DNA from: Lumbricus terrestris
Taxonomy: Eukaryota > Annelida > Clitellata > Crassiclitellata > Lumbricidae
NCBI GenBank assembly: GCA_949752735.1
Contig: OX457053.1
Location: 10,827,638-10,891,637, forward strand
DNA: 64,000 nt
Reading direction: 5' to 3'
The notes under the pieces are model-generated. The model did no database searches and had not been told where the DNA came from. It was given only the letters and a program-made list of their open reading frames with translations. Every line of letters starts with the position of its first letter. Within the stretch, counting starts at the first letter, position 1. The position numbers and the translations under genes are program-made. Below are positions 1 through 14,379 of this stretch, one piece after another.

Positions 1-470
1 TAAAATATTTTGTGATCTTACTCCTCTTTTATGTGAATTTAGTCTCACTTCTTTATCTGTCCAGCCATTAGTCAGTCTATCGAATGTCCATACAGCAGGA
101 TTACATCTATTCATCTATCCATCCATCCATCCATCCATCCATCTTTTATCCTGTTCCTTATAAATATATTCATGTTGTCACAATGTTATTGAGACAGTTC
201 CAGCCTCCAACTGTATATGATCCTACAAAATAATTACATTCCTATGAGTGAATTATACGAGTTTGAAAGCACGTCTATGTCTTCCAGCATCGATTTGACT
301 ATTCTAATTGTGGACTCATGTGTTAAATTGCCTTGTTATAATCATACATCTGTCCTAATAGCAGCTTTGCTGAAGATGCTCCTTGAGATGCTGTAATCAC
401 ACTTGAACTAAACCATTTTGTTGCCGCATTGTCTATATATTAAACATGAATGATGTTTTTCGATTTTTAG
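1..470. other. 5' flank of the myosin gene
   Basis: This AT-rich stretch holds no coding signal I can support. It contains a short ATCC microsatellite near 117-142. A pyrimidine-rich tract ending in AG at 469-470 sits ten bases before the first myosin ATG. That suggests the ATG exon is spliced to an upstream 5' UTR exon outside the window, so the promoter is probably not included. Confidence 0.5.
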
Positions 471-480
471 GAAATGCAAA

Positions 481-3400
481 ATGGTCATTCTTAGTAAGGT
501 GAGTGCTGTGTCCTTTAATTTGGAGCTTTTTTTAAGGATGTGTTTGCTGTATGTATACATCTCCATCTTGTGTTGTATAATTCATTTAATCATCTTTGAT
601 AGTTGACATTTAACATACAGAGGGTTTTAAGTTTTTCAGAAGACACTGGGTCTGTGTTAGATCCACTGAAAAATGACCTGGCAGACTTAATAGCCCAATT
701 TATGATGGAGTTACAGACAATATGATGATAAGAAAGAATAGTTTGGTATGCACCATTGGAATTAGAAACAGGTGAATGGAGAGGCAAACATGGAATACAG
801 TTTGTCACATTACTGGACAGAGTGATCTGCCAAAACAGAACTCTTAAGATTGGTGGGAATGAATCTTAGCCACAAGCATCAGACTGTTCATAAGTAGGCC
901 TACATGGATATCAGACAAGTTCTACAAAACAAGGTAAACAAGTTTATGGGTTAAACCACAGCCATATCAACAAAATCCAGGTAGGTTCGTCCAGACAATT
1001 AACTGTTAGTGTAACACTAAAGTGACCTGCAATTAATAGCTGGCCAGTGCACATAAATTGATGGATGCTAGTGAGATTTTGGTGTGCAGCTATCAGGCTG
1101 GAGTTTCTCTGTGTAGCGGAAGATGTGAAAGGCCATGGGAAATGTTGAACTGCCTGAGGGATGTTCCTTGTACTGCCTTGCACTGGTAGAAATTTCAGTG
1201 TCAGTCTTGTTCTCACTGACCATTTTACCTGTGTTGCTCAGCCTTTTCATTTAAGTTCATTGTTGGGACTTTTGGACGAATCAGGCAATAATAGACAATG
1301 GACACTGAGCAATAATTATAAATAGACAATAATAGACAAAGGACAATCTAGACAATAATAGACAATAATGAACAGTAGTAGAAAAACGGACAATAGACAA
1401 TGATAGACAATGGAAAATAGACAATAATGGACAATTGACAATATTAGACGATAGACAATAGACAATGACAGGTCATCATGTTTGACCATTTTCTTTCTTT
1501 GTGCCTTTGAATTTATTTCCTCTGCTTTTGAAGTATTCTTCATTGCTTGTTTTATTTTCTGACTGTTCAACTTTTAGTGACCTTTCGAGTGGTGTGACCC
1601 TCACCCCCCCCCCCCCCCACTCTCATAACCTTGTGCTCTAGGATAACTACACTAAAGAAGTCATGTAACTGAATTTTTAGTCTATTTTTAGTAGCATCTG
1701 TTATTTCCAGTTACATTGCCATGTGTGCATCACTTTGAGAAGTACAAAGTACTTCTCAAAAGTACTTCTCAAAAGCAGGAAGTACATTATAAGACCTGTG
1801 ATATAATGATATCATTTGAAGGTTTAATTCGTGCATGCATACATGATTGCAAACATTCATTCATTCATTCATCCATTGCAAAAATTTATAAAGCGCCTCT
1901 TCAAGCCTGCTAGTCTGAGGTGCTGGCTGTACTAATCTAAATGATGTCGTCAAACATACATACACATGTACATAAATGCACACATTGTACATACACGCAT
2001 ACTCACGTTTCGTGACTATGCTGGGGAGCACCTCTGAGTAGATTTTCTTGAATGGGTGCTATATGAGTCCATTGAATGAATGAATGAATATATGCATGCA
2101 TGCATACATAAATTCATACCTACATGCATGGCTTTGCTTGCATGCATACATACATTCTGACGTACATACATACATGTATACATTACATTAAATTTACATA
2201 TATTATGTATACACACATGTGATACATACCTGTACACACACATCATGCATTCATGAATACATGCATACATATTCACATACATACATAATACGTTTACACA
2301 TTCATGTGTTATGTCTGAATTCTGAGTTTATTTGTTTTGTCGTCATAGGGTGATTGGGTTTGGCTGGACCCCGAAACTCCGGGGGAATTCGCGGTGGCTG
2401 TGGGGGCGCAGGTGAAAGCCGTCGATCAATCTCGAGTCGTTCTCGTTGACGATGACAAGCGGGTAAACAGTCAACATCCTTCAATTCGATATTAGATGAT
2501 GTTGCAACGTTGCTTTTTTTATTCGTAATTAAGGTTACTGTTGACTAACGATTTAAATGAATTTGCAAGATGTGTCTTTTGTGATTGACACTGACAGAAT
2601 ATGATACACAAGAATAATAATAGGTGACTCAGTCAATCAATCAATCAATCAATCAGTCAGGCAGTTATTCATTCATTCGTTCATTCATTCAGTCGTTCAT
2701 TCTATGGACTTATTTAGCACCTCCTCGAGAAACCTACACAGGAGTGCTCCCAGCCCTGCCACGGCAAAAAAGAAACAAGAGGGATTTACGAAAGAACGTT
2801 TGATTTGTAAGATGTAATAAACACAGCTTTGAAGGTAGGTCATTCCAGTTGGATGGCCCTACAACTGAGAAAGATCAGCGTTGACTGTCACCCGTGAATC
2901 TATGAGTTGCCCCCTTTATATTAGAGCGAAGAGGCCGACGTGCTTCAATGTCAGAGACAAAGATCGTGTAGGTAGGAGCAGTGGCGTCTACAGCCAGGAA
3001 TTTTTCATAGTTTTTTTTGCCTGGCTGGATACCCTTTCTGAAACCAACCCAGCAGTATTACAGTTAATAAAAGGGAATAAAGTAACAAAGGGAATAAAGT
3101 AAGAAAAACAATTGTTACTGCAAGCAATTGTCTTGTTTTTTCTTATTTAAGTGGATAAATAACCTTTAAAAAACTTTTTTCCTAGACCAATGGGGGGGTT
3201 TTAACCCCCGAAACCCCCCTTGGCTACGCCACTGGGTAGGAGCGCTACCAAGCATGCAGCATGAAACCAGAGCAGCAATTGTAATTGTAATTCAGACAAT
3301 TTATATAGCATTGTCAGTCGCAAGCCACTTCTAGGATGCTTTACACGCATAATGTCAACTGTCAGAGTAAATGTCATGAGCTCGAGAGCAAGTGCAGCTT

Positions 3401-6400
3401 CAATTGTTTTTTAAAAGTTGATTCAGTTTTGATTTCCTGGATAGTTGATGGAAGACTGTTCCAGGCGCGTGGGCATGCGATGCGAAAGACGCGATCACCC
3501 AATGTCAAAATAATGTGCTACAAAAGCTTCATCAATCTTGAAGCTGTTGTGAAAGGTTGAACCATAACACAAGGCATAATCGAATCCATCTCGTGCCGTG
3601 CATAGGTTCCTTGAGCAAGTCCTTCACTCGCAATCGCTCACACGCTTCGGCGTGAAACTTTGATTCAGTGTCTGCTCTGTAGTCGAGAGCACCTCTGAGT
3701 AGAAAGCTTGAAGGTGCTATATCAAATATGAGAAATAAATAAATGTGCATGTGTGCTTAATATATGAAACTTTTTTTCAATTATCGCTAGTTTAAGTATT
3801 AAATAATAATAATGCATTTTAATCAAGTGATGTTCATATTACGGTGTTTTTCCATTGTTTTCCGTATAAGGAGCGGACGGCAAAGGCTGGAGCGAAGTTC
3901 CGGTCGATGCATCCGACATCCGTGGATGGAGTGGAGGACATGATCCAGTTGGGAGATCTCAACGAGGCGGGAATTCTGAGGAATCTCCGAATGCGATATT
4001 TCAACAATCTGATCTATGTAAACATTTCTAAATCACAACTGCCTCTAATCGCCTTTTGCCAGATGTACTTTATTGTTCCTGTGTAGGTCTGCACATTGGG
4101 CATAGGATCTCCACTCATCTCTGCCCATTGCCAACTCCCAGATCTCTTCCCAAGATGTCTACAACCACTCCAAGTCATCTCTAATTGCCAATTACCAACT
4201 AATTTAATTACCAATGCTAGAACATTGAATTAATTTATCAGATAACTTTATATTAAGTAATTTACATAATGTCGCCTGTGTCAAGTACTCGGACTGGTCA
4301 GTCCCTATGCTCAGCTGATAGGGAAGTGCTCTTGGTCCCATTTGCTCTTTCCTCCATCATGCAGAGTTGTGCCTTTTCTGTGGTTGGCCTGGTAGTATGG
4401 AATGCCCTCCCACTTGAGCTGCGCCTGTTCCCCAGATCACTCTCTGACACATTCTATAAGCACTTAAAAACTGTTCTGTTTGGCTTTGCTGGAGTCGGGA
4501 GCGCCTCTGAGTAGTTTCCTTAAAGAGGCGCTATATAACTACTTGAATGAGTGAATGAATTAATAAGACATGATTTATGATTTTTTACCAATGGGAGAAT
4601 ATAAGTTAATGTCCACTTTATTTTAAACTTATAATATTGGTCCAGCAGTTACGATGACTATTGGTAATGGAAAGAAATTATAAATGAATTTTGGTATTAC
4701 TACGTATATGTGGATACACTTTGTTCTAGACGTACACCGGTTCGATCCTGGTGGCCGTGAATCCGTACCAGATTCTTTCGATTTACACGGCAGAACAGAT
4801 CCAGCTGTACAAAGAACGGAAAATCGGAGAACTCCCACCTCACATCTTCGCGATTGGTGACAATGCGTATCACAACATGCAGCGATATACACAGGACCAG
4901 TGCATCATCATCAGGTTAATAAGGAACCAGTGTGAACTCATTTGCCACCTCTCTCTCTCTCTCTCTCATCTCTCCTCTGCCTCTTCTGTCTGGTCGTCAC
5001 TCCGCCTTCTCTCTGTGGTCTCAGCCCTCTGCTTCTTCTCTCTGTTCTCTCCTCTGCCTTCTCTGTTGTCTCTGTTTACTTCTCTCTAGTCTGTCCTCTA
5101 CTCTTCTCTCCTATGCCCCCTCTATATCTGTTCTCTCCTAAGTCGCCTCTCTCTAACTTCTCCTCTTTGTTTTATCTCTGCTGTCTCCTCTGTCTATACT
5201 CTTTGCAGTCTCTCTTCTGCCTCTTTTCTCTAATCTCCCCCTGCCTCTTATGTCTGTTCTCTCCTCTGCCTTCTCTCTGTTATCTGTTTTGCTTTTTTCT
5301 CTGTTCTCTCCTCTGCCTCCTCAATTTGGTCTCTCTGACACGCCATTTGTCCATCAGCTAAGCTGCTAAGAAGGGGATGTAAAGTCATGACAGATTTCAA
5401 ATGAGAGTATTTTGAATTACTTGCATTCATTCTGTAAATTTCATGAAGTTTGTATATAGTTTAGTTCATTTTAATTAACTGCGGTCTTTTATTTGATATC
5501 TGTAGCGGAGAATCGGGAGCAGGTAAAACGGAGAGTACCAAGCTCATATTACAGTTCTTAGCGGCCGTGAGCGGACAGCATTCGTGGATAGAGCAACAGA
5601 TACTGGAAGCTAATCCGGTCATGGAAGGTGTGTGTCATTGTAAACGTCATCGTGAAATTTTATAGCACTATTTCAATAGAAGGCATGTATCAGAGTTGTG
5701 GCGGCTTTAGTTGTGTACACTTGTGGTTTTATCCTTGATATAAGTAAATTAAGAAAGTGAGTAAGTATATTCTTTAATGGGAACTTTTTGAGTGTTTGGT
5801 TAACTAGTTAACTAGTTAGGCCGTATAAATTTTGCCAATACTACGCAAAAGTTGTCCGTAATTCTACCTGTGCATAGGAATCCTGTCCGCAGGACTTTGT
5901 TTAAGGGTTTCGCTAACTTTGCTCTCGTTTTTAACAATAAATACTTTGCTGTGCTATGACATTATCATCAAACACACAGAGCTTGATCTGAGTGAGTGAG
6001 TTTTAAGACAGTTTCTTCTAGAAGAGCTTGATTGTTTGTTAACACAGCCTTTGGCAACGCTAAGACCATTCGAAATGACAATTCAAGTCGATTTGGAAAG
6101 TACATCGACATTCACTTCAACAACAAAGGATCAATAGAAGGCGCCAAGATAGAACAATACCTCCTGGAGAAATCTCGCATTGTCAACCAGGTAATTGTAA
6201 TCATGACAACCAGGTAATCGTAACCGTAAATCATAAATTTCTTAGGCGCTGCCGAATGCAAAGCGTATGCTTTAGCAATGTGTTGTCATGCTAGGAGATT
6301 TGACAGAGATGAAGACCACAAAACAGAATGTTAAAATGCTATTCATATAACTGTTTATAAATGAGACATTCATTCTAGAGGTGTTTTTAACGTTGCTTCA

Positions 6401-9400
6401 GTTCAATTTTTTTTTGTCTTTTTACCGATAATGTGCGTTTGTGCTGCTTTTTGCTGCTGCATGCTTAGTTTGTAAAGTATGAGCATTTGTCTCATGACAA
6501 TGAACAATGAGCACTTCTTGTAGTTTGTAAACTGTGAGGAGCATTTGTCACGTTCTAATAAAGATTACTTTTTTGTTTTTGTTTTATGATTTAGAATCAC
6601 GATGAGCGCAACTACCATATCTTTTACTGCATGTTGGCCGGACTAACACAAGATGAAAGGAATTCTCTTGAACTAAAATCTGCTAGGGATTACTTCTACC
6701 TTACACAGGTAATGCTCATTCTTATTGGATGGCATTGAATGTTCTTATATAGTTTTGTGTAACAAACCTATTCTTCATATATTGTTCGTATATTGATTGA
6801 TCGTGTTTATTCCATTGCTATCTTTTATACTCGAAGGACTTAACTGCCTTTTGTGACCTTAATGCTTGAGAAACTGTTGAAGTTCCTAGACTTTTCAGGG
6901 CTTTTTTTAACGGGCAGTTGTACACAAAATGTGCAGTTTTAAACGGGTTTGTGCAGTTATAGAAGCACTTCTATACAGTTAAAACCAGCAAAAAAGGTCA
7001 TTGTCCTTCGATTGGAAGTAATTTACCGTGGAGGATTGGAAAGAAAAGAAGGGGTTGTGCCGTTCTAAAAATTCCTTTAAAACAGCCCTGAGACTTTAGA
7101 CCATATATCTTCATACCTTAAATCTTCTATATGCATTTCCAGTATTATAACAGATAGGCCTACCACGTGCAGCTTTTGTGAAATGAAATAAAACACAGAC
7201 TGTTAGAAATTACTTCTTCTTTCTTTTCTTGTTTTAGGGAGGAGATGTGACCTGTGAAGGAAGGAATGATTCGAAAGAGTTTGCAAACATTCGTTCAGCG
7301 ATGAGGGTTTTGAATTTCAGTGATGGCGAAATACTAGACATTCTAATGATCCTTGCCGCTCTCATACACGTCGGCAACATTCAGCACGTCGGTTGGTCCT
7401 TCTTTTGAATCGGCAGTTTGTCTGCAATTTCTAAAAGTATTTGATCAGTTGCCAAGACTTATTGGTATCCAAAACTTTTGTCAGTTACTGAAACTGTTAC
7501 CAGTGCGCACAGCTGTCAGTATTAAAAACTGTCCTCAGTACGAAAAGCTATTACCAGTGTCTAAAACTATTATCTTAAACTATTATAAGCATCTATTATT
7601 GTTATCAAAGTCTTTGTTTTTGTGTCTGTACCATTAAATTGTCTTGATTGCTTTTCACATGATTGGTCTGTTGCTTTGCTTTTGTCGTTGCCAGCAACTA
7701 TAATACACAACATCGACGCAACAGAGATCACTGGCAAAGACAGCCTACAGAGAGCATGTCGCCTGCTACAGGTGAGGTCATCCTTTGCGGCTTTCAACAC
7801 AGAACTGCTGCAGCATAGTCTATGCTGAGGCTTGCGGGAAATACAATCTACGTAACTGTGTAGCGGTGTGTGTGTAGTGAGTAATTCAGTGTGCTAAGTA
7901 TTTGACAGAAGCGCTCCTTGTGGTTGCCTACATGCAAATGGTGATTGAATTCATTAAGAAAAAATGTTTATCATGGAGCAAGCTGCACAGACTGTAACTG
8001 GGAAAGTTACCATTGGCAGGCACCTGCAGTGTGCCAGGGCTGTTTTTAAGGAATTTTTAGAACTGCACACCCTCTTCTCTCCTTCTCATCCTCCATGGTA
8101 AATTACTCCCAATCTGAGTAAAATGGCCTATTTTTACTAGTTTTAACTGCACGGAACGTGACGTAAGTGCTTCTACAACTGCATGAATCCATTTAGAACT
8201 GCACATTTTGTGTAGAACTGCACGTTAAAAAAAGCCCTGCAGTGTGCCGAAGATGTGCAAATGTTTTAATATTCCAATTAGAATTCTATTCACCTTTTCT
8301 GTTCCTGAATAATCTAGGGATCATTTGCAGGTTGCTGTCGATGTATTGAATTGTATTGAATTGTATCTATGAATTTATAAAGCGCATCTCACTGTGCAAA
8401 AGACCCATAGAAAAGAAGGTAGTTTTGTGACAGCGAAAATGTGCATTGGGTACCAGTTAAAAGCGAAGAACGTGTCAATGAAGAGTCAGAAGAGAGCTGA
8501 TTCCAAGGTGATTCCAAAGTGAAATGTGCGATAATAAAGGCAAGCACTATTTTCCACAGCTTATAATTGCACAACATGGTTTCTCCCTACCTACTCTCAA
8601 ATGCCGACTAAATATTTTAGTCGGTCTTTTAAATATGTGAATTTATGAAAGAATGAAACGCAGTTGAAGACACTTTGATTTCTCGGTGTTTATTTTTGGT
8701 TTATTTATATATTTTTTAGATTTAGATTTTTTTTTTCATTTTCCATCACAGGTGAAGTTGGATGATTTGATCAGTGCGTTGACGACACGTACGATATTCA
8801 CCCGAGGGGAAAGCGTGACAACGACGATGGGAACGGAGACATCGGTTGACGTGAGAGATGCGTTCGTCAAGGGAATCTACGGAAGAATGTTTGTGTGGAT
8901 CGTGGAGAAGATCAACCAGGCAATCTATCGACCGTCTGCGAATTCGGAGGAAGGTCGCAGGTCCATCGGAGTTCTCGATATATTCGGATTCGAAAACTTT
9001 GACAAAAACAGGTAGACACTTATGATGGTGATGACCATGTTTGTCATTCTTTTGTTTTATACGCTACAACTGTACTTTGATATTGACCCGGGTGAGAATT
9101 GGGGGTATGTTGTGGGATTACCATCCTTGTCTTTCCTATGACCAGGGGCTGATCCAGGGGAGCCAATCCGGCCATGCCCCCTGCCCCCGATTTAGAAATT
9201 TCTTTCTCACAGCCATTTTGGTGTGGAAAGTGGACGTGGCCCCCCCATCAGTTCGGCAGACCTTTGCAAAAGTAACACCTGCGATGACTCATCAACTTTT
9301 TTATGGGGAAAATGGTATGGTTTTTCTGGGAAATGGGCTCCTTTTTGCCCGAAAATGGTTTTGGCCGAACGACAAAAAAAGGTCGTGAATTTTTTCTTTT

Positions 9401-10666
9401 TTTGGTGTATAAAATGGTATATTTTTCATGAGAATCGGACAAACGGCTAAAAAAGGTCATCAGATTTTCCGGCGACTAAAGATGAAATTTATCCTTGCCC
9501 AACACCGAAAATTTTGGCCCCCTCCTTCGAAACGTTCTGGATCCGCCACTGCCTATGACCCCATATTAGAGACTTCTTTGCACATCCCAGATCCATGTGG
9601 CTCATGGCTGCCCTCAGTTATTTTTCTACAATTATCATGCTCTATTAAGCTTTCAAAACGAAGTGCACAAGACAGTACATTGATGGCGCAGAACAATTTT
9701 CTGTATCCATCTAGTCGATCTCAAATTCTAGCTGGTAACCCCTCTTCATCTTTTGCTTTTCTCAAAAACCTATTCTTCCATAGCCTTGCGCACTGGGAGT
9801 GCTTCTGAACAGTTCACCATATCAGAGGCACTGTATAAATGTTTAAGTAAATACAGTACATTGCCTTAAAAAATCGTGCATGAACGACTTACTCAGCGTT
9901 CCTTTACGCCGGAATCGATGCTCGAACTATGTTACAGGCTGCACACTCTAACCAGTCAACCTGACTGCCCTCCACCCCCTCCCCAACCCCGACCTAATTG
10001 ACTTGTCTTTGGCGTCCAGCCTTCTTATTTTTAATGTTAAATTGGCAGAGCACTCATGAATTGATTGATTGATCTCTGAAGGGAAGTTGCTTGATAATGA
10101 TTGCTGCTTTGGTTGTTTTAGCTTTGAACAGCTTTGCATCAACTTTGCAAATGAAAACCTTCAACAGTTCTTTGTTCAGCACATTTTTAAGCTGGAGCAG
10201 GTCAGTTGTGTCTATCATTTCCTTCATTTTCAACAATCAAAACGTTTATGGTGCATCACCTCTAATAAAGAAACGTCATAATTTATTCCTTTTGATGCAT
10301 TATTCTTTAAACTTGTTTTACCCAATACGAGTCAAACATATTTTTAACCGTGAACGTGCAGCAATCTATAATTTTTCAAGTATTTTTTCAAAATCAATCT
10401 ATCAATACAGACTTGATATGGCGCCCCTTCAGCTTAGACCTACTCAGAAGCGCTCCTGGCCCAACTCGGGCTGAAAAGATCGGTTGAGAGAGATGAGTAA
10501 AATGGGGTTTGTTTTTGCTGGCAGATTTGAGTAACTAACGAAGGATTGTTCCACATCGTTGAGACCCAGAGCAGCGAAAGCCAAATCATGTGTTTTAAAG
10601 TACGAAATTGATCAGTTGTGGTTTTAACAGGAAGAATACAACTGAATTGGTTAAGAAAGGATTATG

Positions 10667-10705
<39 letters not shown>

Positions 10706-13700
10706 TAATATAATAGATTTATTTTGTTAACAGGAAGAGTACAACAATGAGTCGATCAACTGGAAGCACATTGAGTTCATTGACAACCAGGAGGCTTTGG
10801 ACCTCATCGCCGTCAAACCGATGAACATTCTCGCGCTCGTCGATGAGGAGAGCAAGTTTCCGAAGGGAACGGATTCGACGCTTCTTGCGAAACAGCATCA
10901 GCATCATCGCAACAACAGGAACTACCTGCGACCAAAGTCTGAGCTGAAGCTGTCCTTTGGTCTTAATCATTTTGCTGGCGTTGTGTTCTACGATGTTCAA
11001 GGTATGTCTATGATAATCTCATTCGTTCTATGGACTTATGTGGCACCCCCCCAAGAAGAAAACTTCTCAGGAGTGCTCCCAGCCCAGCCATGGCAAAAGA
11101 AAGTCTCGAGAGATTTATGAAGGAAGTTTGATTGGCCTCAAATAGACCCTTAAGTAGCCATAAAAGAACTGTGCATTTTTTGCAAAGTTCAGCATTGTGC
11201 ACTGCACTTGTACCTGGCTAGTTTTGTATATTGCCTTGAAAGAACCTCACATTGATTCTAAGGGATGTGCGTGTGTGTTTGTGTGCACGCACAAGCGTGC
11301 ATGTATGTTTGTATGTATGATGTATGTATATATTGTATGTATACGGTCATTTATTTAGCGCCTTACAATAACCTCATGAAGGTGCTTAACGTAGCTACCC
11401 GACAGTTCTAAACAAGTGCAACTTAAGTGACTTTGAGAATGTTTGATGATGAGATACATATAGTGCACTGTATGTGTGTTTGTGCGACTGGTCTGAGCAA
11501 CCTCTTTGACATAACAGAGCGCTTGTGAATAACATGGTACCTAAACTTAGCTTTAGAATTATGATAGCTATTACGAGACAATACATTATACATGAGCTAG
11601 TGAATTAGTAGTTACAGTGAATGTACAGAATAAAAAATTCCAAGTTCATATAAATAAATATAGTCTCATTTTCCCTGACAATTCAAATCTGGTATAGAGC
11701 TTACTTATGTTGGAGGTTTACTGTAGCAGCTTTTGCTTTTGGTTGTTTTAGGATTTCTGGAAAAGAATCGTGACACATTCAGCCTTGACCTTCTCCAGGT
11801 CATCCATTCGTCTACGTTCAAGTTTCTCATCAACATTTTCCACAGCGACCTCGCCATGGTAAGAAATAATCGTCTTCAAAGGAAATGCAATGGAATTGAA
11901 TTGTGTCATGTTGTGAGACTTGTACGATATATAGATTTGTACTGCTCGAATTTATGAACAGAAATATTCTAATAAAATGCGTGTGTGTGTGTGTGCGTGT
12001 GTGTTGTTTGTGTGTCTGGGTGTGGGTGTGGGTGTGTGGGTGTGTGTGTGTGGGTGTTGGTGTGGGTGTTGGTGTGGGTGTTGGTGCAAGCGTGCGTGCG
12101 CATGTGTGTTGTGTGTGGGTGTTGGTGTGTGTGGGTGTGTGTGTATTGTGCTTGTGTGTTAATGTCATTTAAATGTTTTTGGTCTTTTTAAGTGTTTGAT
12201 CGGAATTTTATATCACTGCTGAACGATTATATCTATAAGAAAAGAATATTCTTTAATTGACCAATTGCTATTCACATTTTGTTGTACAGACGTGGTATAA
12301 TTGAAGTATTGTAGTACCGTACATCACCTATGGAGCCTATCAAAAGTCAAGTGTTTGAAAATGACACTAAAATCCAATCTAAGCGTGTTCTTAAATGGAC
12401 AGCTATTTATACTTCTCTTTGGTTTACCAGGCATGACATTTAAATAAGATGGCATTCTTGTTAAATATGATTTTCATAGTTGTACAATTCATAGTTGTGC
12501 AATTCATAGTTGTACAATTCATAGTTGTGCAATTCATAATTGTGGAATTATCAGTTGTACAAAAAATACAGTACAATTCATAGTTGTGCAGCTGAATGTT
12601 GTGCAAATTTACTCATGGGAACAAGAGTGTTGGCTTTTGTGAAGAAAAATGGTGGCCGAGTGCTGTAACCAAAGAGAAGAAATCAATATGGAGAAACAAA
12701 TTTCACTTTTTATGCAATACATGAAGCCCAGTGAGCCGAAAGAACTAATGGACAGCTGATAATTGTTTTTGCTATTATGCCATTCTTTGATGCATTGTTA
12801 GCTAGAAGCAATCTCATAATTAATAATATTATTACTAGTCCTACAGAAATAATGTGAATCTGAACTGTTTCGGTATTTTGACAATTTTTCATTGTTTTCT
12901 TTTATTCCTTTTAGGGAAATGACACAAGAAAAAGATCCGCAACTCTCGGTTCGCAGTTCAAGAGATCGCTAGACATGCTAATGAGGACTCTGGCAGCGTG
13001 CCAACCGTTTTTTGTGCGCTGCATAAAACCAAATGAACTGAAAAAGCCATTGGTCAGCAGATCAGTTTCATGTTACTACTGCTATTGTATTTTTTGTTAT
13101 TGTTTTATTGCTATTACTCAGTGCTTAAAGTGTAGAAAAAGAAAATGCCTGGACGTTCCTTACCTTTCCCTGCTGTGCAGGCCCAATAAGTGGCAGGACA
13201 GTGTTCAGATTTTAAAATAAGCAAACAGAGTTAAGTTGATTCATTAAATCTTGCTCAGAGAATAAATATAGCAAGCAGTTACAGTAGACCCAAATTAAGT
13301 TTTGCATGTTTGTGCCATTTGCTGCATTTCTGTACGGTTGTCGCAAATACAGCAGAACATTTCAAGAGCATCTATGAGATATTCAAATACAAAGATATAT
13401 TTAACTTATATTATAGTCTGTGATTTTTTGCTACATTTAATTTTGAATTTCTTGAATTTTCGCTATATTTTTGATTTTGCTAGATGTAATTTAGGTTATC
13501 TGTCTGATATCGCTAGTTTGACTTTCCATTATCTGTTTGATTTTACTGCATTTGATTTTTTTTATCTGTTTGATTTTACTGCATTTGATTTTTTATCTGT
13601 TTGAATTTTGCTAGATTTGATTTTTGATTATCTGTTTGATTTTACTAGATTTGATTTTTGATTATCTGTTTGATTTTACTAGATTTGATTTTTGATTATC

Positions 13701-14379
13701 TGTTTGATTTTACTAGATTTGATTTTTGATTATCTGTTTGATTTTGCTGCATTTGATTTTTTATCTGTTTGATTTTACTAGATTTGATTTTTGATTATCT
13801 GTTAGATTTTACTGCATTTGAATTTTTTATCTGTTTGAATTTTGCTAGATTTGCATTTTGGTTATCTGTTTGATTTTACTAGATTTTATCTTTCTTTATC
13901 TTTCGATTTACTAGATAGATTTGAATATTTTTTTATCTTCTTGCTTTTACCAGGTGTTTGACAGAGTTCTTTGCGTTCGACAACTGCGTTATTCGGGAAT
14001 GATGGAGACGATTCGCATTCGACGTGCGGGATATCCCATCCGACATTCGTTTGCCGAGTTTGTTGAACGCTACAGTATCCTGCTGACTGGGGTTGGTCCA
14101 CACCACAAGGAAGACTCCAAGGCCGTCGCAATGAAGATCTGTAAGGCGGTTCTGGGAAACGCTGATTTCCAGCTCGGAAGAACCAAAGTATTCCTCAAGG
14201 ACGCACAGGATGTTTACATGGAGCAGGAGCGCGACAGAGCGCTCACGAAGAAGATAACACTGTTACAGAAAGTGATTCGAGGCTGGCATTACCGGAAGAG
14301 ATTTCGTAAGATGAAGCAGAGCGTCATTACTCTCCAGAAGAACTGGAAGGCTTATCTCGATAGGAAACGTTACGAACAG
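481..14379 (+). CDS. MYO7A: Myosin VIIA exons 1-15: motor domain and first IQ motifs
   Basis: These exons encode residues 1-784. The first coding exon has only 18 nt (MVILSK). The ATP-binding P-loop GESGAGKT is at residues 156-163; its preceding serine is split across exons 4 and 5. Switch I ([10 protein letters not shown]) lies at about 205-214 in exon 6, and switch II (DIFGFE) at 434-439 in exon 10. The FVRCIKPNE segment near the actin interface is in exon 14. The converter with [18 protein letters not shown] and the first two IQ-like segments (from about residue 743) are in exon 15, the largest exon at 426 nt. All nucleotide-binding signatures are intact, so an active ATPase is expected. 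Confidence 0.96.

Noticed and set aside
4751..5361. Long plus-strand frames through 4942-5361
   Set aside because: Only the part up to 4914 is a myosin exon; the rest is translated polypyrimidine repeat (Leu/Ser/Pro/Cys).
11830..12172. His/Thr-rich and Val/Cys/Gly-rich frames on both strands
   Set aside because: Low-complexity translation of the GT microsatellite, overlapping the end of myosin exon 13 in other frames.
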